Assembly: GCF_022201045.2 (NCBI RefSeq)
Contig: NC_068560.1
Span: forward strand, 37,287,001-37,351,000
Reading direction: 5' to 3'
Length of the DNA stretch: 64,000 nucleotides
Source of the DNA: Citrus sinensis
Lineage: Eukaryota > Streptophyta > Magnoliopsida > Sapindales > Rutaceae
Shown here: one piece after another, positions 14,309-25,366 of the stretch
Position numbering within the stretch: position 1 is the first letter of the stretch
Layout: each line of letters starts with the position of its first letter
Program-made: the position numbers and the translations under genes
Notes under the pieces: generated by a model
What the model was told of the DNA's origin: nothing
Database searches by the model: none
The model's input: only the letters and a program-made list of their open reading frames with translations

Positions 14309-14405
14309 AAAAGCCTCAGACCGTCCTAGTTCATGAGTTTCAACATTAACGCAAGTGAGAACACCCGCAGTCTGTCAACCATTCCAATGTCGTCATCGGC
14401 CCCTT
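14309..14405 (-). ncRNA. Box C/D snoRNA, candidate 18S rRNA guide
   Basis: On the minus strand box C is GATGACGA (14397-14390) and box D is CTGA (14319-14316). Flanking bases can form a GC/GU stem (GGGGCC with GGCTTTT). The sequence immediately upstream of D, ACTAGGACGGT, complements 11 nt of 18S rRNA, ACCGUCCUAGU, recalled from the conserved plant 18S sequence. The D+5 rule points to the U in ACCGU. The spacing of about 70 nt between boxes is normal. The family name was not recalled. Confidence 0.7.
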
Positions 14406-14471
14406 TTTCTAATAACAAAACAAAAAACATCCTGAAAACAAAATGTAAAATTATTAAACTTTGCATCATAC

Positions 14472-14556
14472 AGTGGTGTCAGAGTTTAGAAATATCAGCA
14501 GAAATAAGTCAGACAGGGATAACTGTATAATTCATAATTCTCATCATCCACGAGTT
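14472..14556 (-). ncRNA. Box C/D snoRNA, 25S rRNA guide (snoR38-like, copy 2)
   Basis: On the minus strand box C is GATGATGA (14548-14541), the D' box CTGA lies at 14512-14509, a C'-like TGCTGATA follows, and box D CTGA is at 14482-14479. The guide CAGTTATCCCTGT before D' matches 13 nt of 25S rRNA, one more than copy 1, and the fifth base from D' selects a G in ACAGG. The terminal stem is short (GTGG/CCAC). It has the same guide as copy 1 but different flanks, so it is an old duplicate rather than a recent one. Confidence 0.82.
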
Positions 14557-14616
14557 TTACAATAATTTTTAAAAAAAAATTTAAAAAAAATTTAAGAAAA
14601 CAGTTTGAACAATAAT

Positions 14617-14713
14617 GAGGCATCAGATCTTCCTATTCAATGCATTTTAGAATCATAGCACCCAAAACAGAGTCTGGGCATTCAACAAATCGGCATATTC
14701 ATCATTTGACCCC
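14617..14713 (-). ncRNA. Candidate box C/D snoRNA, target unknown
   Basis: On the minus strand a box C AATGATGA (14706-14699) and a D box CTGA (14626-14623) are about 70 nt apart. The flanks GGGTCA and TGCCTC pair with one mismatch. It lies first after the promoter in the same orientation as the three other snoRNAs. I could not match the sequence upstream of D to rRNA from memory, so this is the weakest member. Confidence 0.45.
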
Positions 14714-14852
14714 GTCAAATTCTACACAAAACATGTTCATAAAAGAAACAAGAGAAGAGGGGGGGAAAAAAAAAGAGAAAAAGAGGCATTTGCGACAGCA
14801 ACTACAGGAACTGAAACAAGAAAGTAGAAATAAGAGAGACGGCTTAAATGAG

Positions 14853-15043
14853 CTAGGGTTTTAGAATCGAACTCTAGCCTCCAGGTGCCATTTTATAGGC
14901 AGGGTTTTCTTGGTCTCGAGTCTTTTTGCCTGGCTTTTGGGCTTTAATCCGACGGCCGAGATGTTGGATTCGAAAGCTGCAGGCGTAATGGGTTTACGAG
15001 GCGATGTTGGGCCTAGTCTTGTGATGCCCGCAACACTTGGGCC
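14853..15043 (-). promoter_or_regulatory. Site II / TATA / telo-box promoter of the snoRNA cluster
   Basis: Reading on the minus strand, site II motifs come first, as (A/G)GCCCA (plus-strand TGGGCC at 15038-15043 and 15008-15013, TGGGCT at 14938-14943). Then come TATAAAAT (14897-14890) and a telo-box AAAACCCTAG (14862-14853). The first snoRNA begins about 140 bp further. This site II plus telo-box combination is the known promoter type of plant snoRNA and ribosomal-protein genes. Confidence 0.72.
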
Positions 15044-15926
15044 AGGTCGGTAAGAGAGGGAAGCTCTTCGATGAATTCCAATCATTTTCACTTTCTAAAT
15101 AACGTGCGTTCTATTTCCACAGTTATTTAACTGCCACAGCTACTATGCTTGATAATTTCAATGTAAATTCACAATTTTATTATTGTTATTATAGTTTAAT
15201 CATAGCCTTATTGGAAACTCCAATGTATCCTACTCTTAGTCAACTCAAAATAACTTCGAAGAATTAGGAGAAAAAAAAAAGTATAGTCAAAAGTCAAGAC
15301 ATCAACCAAGAAGTATAATTTGCAAATAAAAAAATTGATAAATTTGTAATCATACAAATTACCCCCTTTTTTTTTAATCTATCAGTGCAATATTATTCCC
15401 AAAAAAAAAAAAAGATTCATTACAATAAAATAAAGGATAAAATCTACGGCGGCGACGAAGGAAAACAGATTCCCACACCAAAGTCCAAACAAAAACCGCG
15501 TATATGTGGCATATTCTAGAATTATAGATTTAAAAAAATTTAAAAAAAAAAAAAAGCGAAAGAAATTTATTTAGTTTAAAGAGGAAAGTGAAGGAGTGAG
15601 CAAAGCCAAAGACAAAAGACGGTGTGGGGTGAGTCTTACTCTTAAAAATCCAATCTTGTCCTACACGAAACCCTTGTGCTTCTCTCGGTAATATTGAGGT
15701 TTCACAGATTTTTTATTTATTTAATATTTCTAATTCCGGCAGTTTTTGTAAATTTTGGCGTGATTACCGCCATATTTGCTTTCACAAAATCTCCCCTCTC
15801 AGATTCACTTTCCATTCTCAGCTCTCATTTGCCGTGTACGGACATCTTCTAAACCGACCATTCGGGTTTTGTTTTTTAACTTTTAAAAATAAATAAATAC
15901 TTTGTTTTGCTTTGATTTTACAAAAT
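15044..15926. other. Spacer and bZIP 5' UTR
   Basis: Divergent region between the snoRNA promoter and the bZIP gene. It holds A-tracts near 15395-15415 and 15535-15560. The bZIP leader probably starts after about 15600. No gene was seen. Confidence 0.4.
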
Positions 15927-15974
15927 ATGCAAAAACTTGATTCTTCATCATCATCATCATCATCATCATCTTGA
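15927..15974 (+). promoter_or_regulatory. Upstream ORF of the bZIP gene, 15 aa, poly-serine
   Basis: ATG at 15927 opens a 15-codon frame MQKLD followed by ten Ser from a TCA/TCT repeat, then TGA. It is in the same frame as the main ORF at 16011 and separated from it by this stop and 12 codons. It is either a regulatory uORF or a lost N-terminal extension. Confidence 0.5.
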
Positions 15975-16010
15975 TTTACAAAGCCTGTGACTGTTTACAG
16001 TGCAAGTCAA

Positions 16011-18310
<2,300 letters not shown>

Positions 18311-18680
18311 GGCTGCTATGCATGACTGGAAGTAATAGGCCGGCCATGTCGGCTAATAGTAGTATAGCAGTATACGTAGGCTCAAAAGTATCGTTCAATA
18401 GTTATTTTATATATAAGTGAACCTTGACTATTGTTCTTGTTTTCTTGGTTGGTTTCTTGTGTCTAGACAATGGAGAATCCAACTAACTTTGCTTGTTCAT
18501 CCATTTGCCCGGAATGATGTTCCAATTTTAGAAATAAATAATTGTGTTTGCTCAGAATATTTACAATATTATATTTTATATTATGACTACGGTCTGAATT
18601 GCCTAGATCAGTGATTGGCCACTAAACGACCACCAATTCTTCATATCCAGTGATCAATAGTTTAAAACAAGAAAAACGGT
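18311..18680. other. bZIP 3' UTR and spacer
   Basis: Probable 3' UTR. It carries the alternative Q-rich-frame stop at 18333-18335. No further gene was seen. Confidence 0.4.
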
Positions 18681-18870
18681 TGTTTGTTTCAAGATTCATT
18701 ATTAGTAGTATTATCGATAAAGTAATCGGCTGCGATGAGGGCAATTGAAAGTTTTTAACGGGTTACTTGGTGAATGTTTGTTTCAAGATTCATTATTAGT
18801 AGTATTATCGATAAGTAATCAGCTGCGACGAGGGCAATTGAAAGTTTTTAACGGGTTACTTGGTGAATGT
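18681..18870 (+). repeat. 93/94-bp tandem duplication
   Basis: Two near-identical adjacent copies, starting at 18681 and 18775 with TGTTTGTTTCAAGATTC. They differ by one base in length and a few substitutions. No coding role was seen. Confidence 0.9.
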
Positions 18871-19129
18871 TACGTAAGATATGGAACAAACTCTTGGTAC
18901 CATAATTCATGGATTCGCGAACATGGAATCTTCTGGAAAATTGAATTTATGCTTTTATAATTGCACAACGAAAATTTACCAAGAATAATTTAGAAACCTG
19001 CGTCAACTAGAGGGAGAGATTCTTCTTCTAATAGTGCTAGTGTTTATGGGTTGGGGACTGTGGCAATTCAATACTATTTCTTTGGTAACAAGCAAACAAT
19101 TGTGGCAGTTCAATTCTATTTCTTAGGTT

Positions 19130-19433
19130 TTTTTTAATTACACAAGACTATTTCTTAAATTACAACTCATATTACATGGGATTATAATTGATATTTACAA
19201 ATCAGATTATTACTAGAACCAACTTACATCAATGCTTATGGAGCTCTGCCCAGATTTTTAATCTTCACTAATATGCGAAGGATGTCTACTCCACTCACAC
19301 TTAGGTAAGGGAAAAGATTATATTTACTCAATTATACATTATAATTAAGGAATGAAATACCCCCACGTTGCGTTTGTGGGGGTTCGAACTGCTACTCTCC
19401 TGCCCTGACCACTCGGCCAAAGGGCGAGTGGCT
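19130..19433 (-). mobile_element. tRNA-derived SINE, about 304 bp
   Basis: The minus strand begins near 19433 with a pol III box A (TGGCCGAGTGGTCAGGG, around 19419) and box B (AGTTCGAACCC, around 19390-19380). It ends in an A-tail seen as a T-run at 19130-19135. A perfect 17-bp target duplication, ATTCTATTTCTTAGGTT, flanks it at 19113-19129 and 19434-19450. A nearby duplicate at about 19060-19105 shows the unoccupied target. Confidence 0.85.
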
Positions 19434-19661
19434 ATTCTATTTCTTAGGTTACAAGCAAACAATTGTGCATTTGTCTCGGTCTACCTATTCGTGGAACGGG
19501 GTTAAGTATCCAGCGTTCGTATTGGTGCCTTGGTGATGGTCTTTGTCTGCCTTGTAACGAGCAATTAAAATTCAATACAGGTATTATTGTCTGTTTGATG
19601 ATTTTGCATAATTTAATTAATTTGCTTAAATTAATATTAGTTACCATAATATATGTGTGTG

Positions 19662-20574
19662 TAGGGATGGGAATGTTATCCGCAAACTTGCACCCCACTC
19701 AAACTTGTCTGTCAAAACTCGCTTGCTGTGGATAATTTTGTGGGTTGCGGGTGGATTTGGTATTAGCCAAATATCCAGTGGATACTCGAATAGATATACA
19801 CCAACCCGCAACTTTTTTTTAATACTTTTAATTCAATTTTAATTGAAAAAAATTTAAATCTAAAAATATATAAAGTAAATAATGTAAAGTGCAAACGTGT
19901 GTGCAAGTTGCAACATGCCTAAGTCCTAACAAGCTTTAATTTAATGTATGGATTATTTTATACTTATTATAATTTTGTATGAACTATTATTCTTTAACTT
20001 AATGCATGCATTATTTCATTATTATAATTTTAGTCTTTGGATTAGTACTTAAAACATATTATTCTTTAAAAAATATTAATCTTGATTATTATTGTAGGAA
20101 TGGTGTTGGATGGATGCTAATGGTGGTGAATGAAATAAATATCTTTTTTTGGAACTTGTGTTTAATGATAATATAAATTGATAATTGTTATTTTTAAATA
20201 CTAGTTTGTAGCTTTTTTTATGGATTTATATATTTTATTCTTAAATTTCAAAATTTGTGTTGGATTGATGTTGAAAATTTAATTTTGCATTTACATTGGT
20301 TAAATTTAGAATTGAGTATGTTATGTAGAATTTTAGGTTGTTATTAATATAAATTTATATATTGAATATTTGTGATTTTAAATGTGAAAACCCATAAAAA
20401 ATTCCTTGGGTACTATTGCGAGTTTGGTAATTGTAAAAACCCACAAAAGGTGGATTTTCTTTACAAAATTGAAACCTACAGCAAGTTACGGGTAGGTTTG
20501 GCAATTTAATTTTTGTGCAGATTTGAGTTTGGTAATGTCAAACCCGATGCGGGTAGTGCCCATTGACATCACTA
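19662..20574. mobile_element. hAT-type non-autonomous element, 913 bp
   Basis: Terminal inverted repeats TAGGGATGGGAATG and TAGTGATGTCAATG (11 of 14 identical). An 8-bp target duplication TGTGTGTG lies at 19654-19661 and 20575-20582, although the site is itself a TG repeat. Subterminal GC-richer pieces carry GCGGGT/ACCCGC motifs and the middle is AT-rich. No transposase was seen. Confidence 0.72.
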
Positions 20575-20886
20575 TGTGTGTGTAGGTACATACTGAACAA
20601 TTTTTAAAATTAGAAAAATATTAATTTAGGACGGTGAGGCTACTTTCACTCCAAATTTTACTTTCTATACTTTAAAACATTATTTTGCATTTGTAACATA
20701 CGTAAAAAGAAAAATAAATGGCAGGAAATTTTTTTACAAAGAAATGGCATATTTCGTTAATCATATTAAAGTATTATGTCTTTAAAGGCATTAATTTAAC
20801 AAAAACTATACTTGCATATATAGAGCTAAAATTCTTAGGGCTTAAAGGTTATTTGGCCTATCAGAGTTGCTAATATCGACAAAACT

Positions 20887-20926
20887 TTAAAGGGGGAGCA
20901 ACAAGCAAGTCACAATCCCCCTTTAA
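20887..20926. repeat. Perfect 11-bp hairpin
   Basis: TTAAAGGGGGA at 20887-20897 pairs with TCCCCCTTTAA at 20916-20926 across an 18-base loop. It stands alone in AT-rich spacer. Function unknown. Confidence 0.6.
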
Positions 20927-20998
20927 TATGTAATTCAAGTACTTATTTTCTTGCTAAGATGTTTTTTTTTTAATTACTTAATTACTGAAATAGATTTA

Positions 20999-23835
20999 GC
21001 ATGGTAGGGAGATTATGATATCCCATGAGAATCTTTTTGAAACTTTCTTTGTATTTTTTGACATGTACACATATATATACCAAGCTAATCTCAGAATTGA
21101 CTTATCTTTTCTCAATCAGAAGTGCAATTCTAGAGAAGAAAATGTAAACGTGATTTTTTTTTCCTTCAATTATTGTGTTACTTTATGCATGGTTCTTTTT
21201 TATTTATTTATAAATTATTGATTATATATTAGTTTGCTGTGCATGATATTAACTTTTGTTTGGCATAATAGAAGAAGATTATAAGCCGATTAATTATAGA
21301 TAAGAAGGAGAAAAATAATTAATTAACAGGACAATTGCTTAATGGCTTGATACTTAAAAAGCTCGTCAAAAGCTGCCTAGTTAGTTATAATGAATTGGCA
21401 CCCTCTTGTCTTCAGTCGTTTGAAACGTTGAACTTCAAATCGGAAAGCTCTCTTCTATCGGGTTTCAAAATCAGCGTCATGGCGTGTTTGATTTTAGTTT
21501 GCAGCTCTAAATAGCAAAATAAATTTAGATCGAGCTGCAGCTAGCTGCTACAACTGACAGTACCAAGACCCCATCATAATTCGTCGGACGTCCCGAATGC
21601 AGCATCGATCAGCTTAGGAATTTGGCATTTGGCGTTTGCAAATGGCAATCCTTCTCACTCTCAGCAGCGAAATGTTAAGCTAACCAAAGTCCAAAGCTAA
21701 TATGAGTAAGCCAATCATTCTCTATCAACTACATACACTTTTTATTTTATTCAAAACTAATGGTACATTTACTAATTGATAAATAATAATAATAATAATA
21801 ATGGGTTGGAATTATGAGAAGCTGGAATTAGAATGGACTAAAATAAGAAGAAAGAATGTGAATGATAATAAGATATTTACTTCAATTATAGAAATTGGAA
21901 TAAATTATATTGCCATTACTGTGTTTATTCTGTTTGAATTGAGATGAATTGTTACAAGTTAATAAAACTTCCTTAATTTATTATTAGTTATCATAATATT
22001 TATGATTATTACTATTATTCTTCAAAAAACTTACTGTTAATAAAAAAATAACAACATTATAACAATAATAACAACAATAATATTAATGAAGATAATAACG
22101 ATGATGACCACAACAACAACAGCAACAATAATAATCATAATAATAACAACGCGAAAACAATACTAATAATAATAACAACAATAGCAAAAACAACTAGAGT
22201 AGCAATAATAATAATAATCATCATCATCATCAGCGTATCATCAACAATGACTGACATTGAATAGCAATAGCAACAACGATCGGCAACGATGACGAGTGCT
22301 TAGCGACAGTATTGGCAGTAGCAACCGTGATCTCCATAGTGAATTGATCTGATTTGTTGTTTTTCTCTTTCGAATATTTAACAGATGGATAAAATGGAAA
22401 ATTTGAAAATATAGTGAGGGTAGTTTGGTCAGTCTTGGAGACGGGGTTCTGATTCTTAAACTCTCACTTAGAAATCTCAACATAATAGGGAGATTATGTT
22501 ATCCCACAAGAATCTTTTTGAAACTCTCTGTATTTTTTGACATGCACGCATATATATACCAAGCTAAGCTCTGAATTGACTTATCTTTTCTCAATCAGAA
22601 GTGCAATTCTAGAGAAGAAAATGTAAACGGATTATTTTTTTTTATACATATATATATATATATATATAAACTATTGATTATATATTAGGTTGCTGTGCAT
22701 GATATTAATTTGTTTTGCAGAATAGAAGAAGATTATAAGCCGATTAATTATTTCCAAGTTCATATAAGATGGAAATTCATGATGGAGTCCCTGCAGCTAC
22801 AGGGTTTGCCGGTGATGTGATTTTTTCAATGGCTATAGCGAGTTTATTCACTCCCCCATCTTTGGACGAATAAATGAACTTTCGTTATTTATTTATTTAT
22901 TTATTTTAAAACCTATTATTATCCCCATAATACAATACACACAAATTTCTTCATATATATGATAGATTATAGATAAGAAGGAGAAGAGTAATTAATTAAC
23001 AGGACAATTGCTTAATGGCTTGATACTTAAAAAGCTCAACAAAAGTTGCCTAGTTAGTTATAATGAATTGGCACCACCCTCTTGTCTTCACTCGTTTGAA
23101 ACGTTGAGCTTCAAATTGGTCCTTGGAGAGCTCTCTTGTATCAGGTTTCAAAATCAGTCTCACGATGTGTTTGATTTTAGTTTGCTGCTCTAAATAGCAA
23201 AATAAATTTAGATAGAGCTGCAGCTAGCTGCTACAGGTGACAGTACCCATTAGAATGTGTTTATTTTGTCTGAAATCGAGTTGAATTGTTACAAATTATT
23301 AGAATGTCCTTAATTTTTTATTATTTATCATAATAATTCTGATTATGATTATTATTATTCTTCAAAAAACTTACTGTTAATAGAAATAAAAAATAACAAC
23401 ATTATGACAATAATAATATTAATAAATATAATAACGATGATGATGACGACAACAACAACATCAACAATAATCATAATAATAACAATAACACGAAAACAAT
23501 ATTAATAATAATAATAACAACAATAGCAAAAACAACTACAACAGCAATAATAATAATAATCATCATCATCATCATCATCGGCGAAATTAACAATGACTGG
23601 CAGTAAATAGCAATAGCAACAACAATCGGCAACGAGCAGCAACGACGATGACCAACAGGTGCTCAACGACAATATTGGCAGTAGTAACAGTCATCTCCAT
23701 AGTGAATTGATCTGATTTGTTTTTTTTTTTTTTCAAATATTTAACAGAGGGATAAAATAGAAAAATTGAAAATATAGTGAGGGTAGTTTGGTTAGTATTA
23801 GAGATGGGGTTATGATTCTTAAACTCTCACTTGGA
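20999..23835 (+). repeat. Diverged tandem duplication, unit about 1.5 kb
   Basis: Copy A is 20999-22480 and copy B 22481-23835. Matching landmarks are TAGGGAGATTATG at about 21006 and 22488, the block TTAACAGGACAATTGCTTAA at about 21325 and 22998, TTCTTCAAAAAACTTACTG at about 22018 and 23360, and ATTCTTAAACTCTCACTT at the ends. Copy B has an extra stretch of about 220 bp (near 22750-22970) and lacks the part equal to 21570-21915. Both contain long AAT/ATC/AAC trinucleotide tracts. No recognisable gene was found in either copy. Confidence 0.85.
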
Positions 23836-23974
23836 AATCAAAACTCCAAAAATGATTTCCAAAATGGTGGTTCCAAGTCCAACAACAATTTTATTTCGAT
23901 TCCAAACTTCAAATTTGTAAGTAAACACCTCATTTTAGAATTTCTATTCTTATTTCTTGTAAGTAAACACCCCA
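21761..23974. mobile_element. Harbinger-like MITE split by the tandem duplication
   Basis: The left end TGGTACATTTACTAA and the right end, reverse-complemented, TGGGGTGTTTACTTAC look like paired termini. They resemble the GTGTTTACTT ends of the element at 6761-7612. The GTAAGTAAACACC motif occurs twice at the right end (about 23920 and 23960). The flanking triplets TAA and TAT do not match exactly. The duplication breakpoint falls inside it. Confidence 0.4.
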
Positions 23975-25366
23975 TATAAATTTTTTGCGTTAAGTGTACT
24001 TGACCTAGGTGATCGATCTATATAAATTTTAACAATTCAAAAGTTACTGTCACTTAATCTTTTATCATTGAGAATATGTTATTGCTGCTACTACATTTGA
24101 AGGAATTCCATCAAACGACAGAGTATTACAATGCCTGAAAGAGTAGCGAAGAACTTGACCGCAGTTGATTAAACCTTTCACTAAATTTGTTCAATTTCTA
24201 CAATGTTTCCACTTCGCAGATCAGTTCAGTTAATCTCCTCTCATACATCAACAATTGCTATTTAATTCTTTGTTGAGAGTCCTGCGAATTCTTTGAGAAA
24301 TGAAAAGGAATGTCACCTGTCAAGTGGAGTGGATTCAAATTACTTTTTTCTTGCAAGTTAAATGAAAAAGATGGTGAGGGAAGTGCTATTCGTCCGATTA
24401 CATTCAGCACGGGCCGGGTAAATGGACCTGAGCCGGTTTGAATTCCAAAAGGGGAACAGTTTGTGGGCTAAAAATAAGAAATCCGAAACCAAAAGGCGTC
24501 TGCATCTTGTCTCACTTTATCCATTCAACCACTACTACTCTTGTTAGTTAAACTGACAACATCAGCGAAATCAAGCGAGGGATAAAACTAAAACGAGTAC
24601 ATCACCCAGCCCCGCATGGGTGTCTTTTCCTTCTTAATTTTGCATCCAACTTTTTTTTTGGGTAATTTCTCCGTAATTCCTTTTAATAAAAATAGATTGA
24701 CCAAGGTCCTCGTAATCTTAACAAGTAAAAGTGCAAAACAGAGAGACATGCGACAACCTAGTCCTAACTAATGGTAGGAGAAGAAAAATCTCCAAGACAA
24801 TGACTAGAAAAAAGAAAAATCAAAAGTACTTAAAAAGAATTCGAGTTGAAAAAATAAAATTGTAGGCTACGGCTGGCTAAAGGTAAGGAGTGACAAAATC
24901 AATTGTAGATATGGAATTACAGACTATAATAAAATTAATCTTTTCCTTTTATAATTAACAACAATAATAATGGTAATAAAAAGGATTTAAAGGACCCACC
25001 CTGTTCTTGGAAATCCCAAACAATCGCTTTTTATCCTTTTAATAAAAAGTAAAACAAATACATACCCAATTACACAAAACATATAATACACTCCACCTCA
25101 ACCGCAAGGCTCCTCAAGTCATCGATTGCTATTAAAGTTAAAGTTGCCCCTTTTGAAAATGAATTAGGGTTTTGTTTCGTTTTCTTCTTCACTTCCGTCC
25201 AACTGCTTAAACCCTAATTCCTCGATCTCGGATACTAGCCGTTATCTCCCCCTTTCCCGCCAATTTTACCCTTATTTTGGCCGTTGCTTGTTCATATTTC
25301 AAAACGCAAGCATCTAGATCTGCTCCATTGGGCTTATTTGACCCTTCCTCGCGCGTTTGACTTGAA
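23975..25366. other. Spacer and RCC2-like gene promoter
   Basis: No gene was found. Near the right end lie two telo-boxes in opposite orientation, TTAGGGTTT at 25164-25172 and AAACCCTAA at 25209-25217. These probably belong to the promoter or leader of the following gene. Confidence 0.45.

Noticed and set aside
22769-22873. 34-aa ORF (MEIHDGVPAATGF...) present only in the extra part of duplication copy B
   Set aside because: No promoter signal, no family resemblance and no counterpart in copy A. Chance is more likely.
21780-23580. Periodic trinucleotide tracts considered as a CRISPR-like array
   Set aside because: They are AAT/ATC/AAC microsatellites in a plant genome, with no constant repeat-spacer structure.
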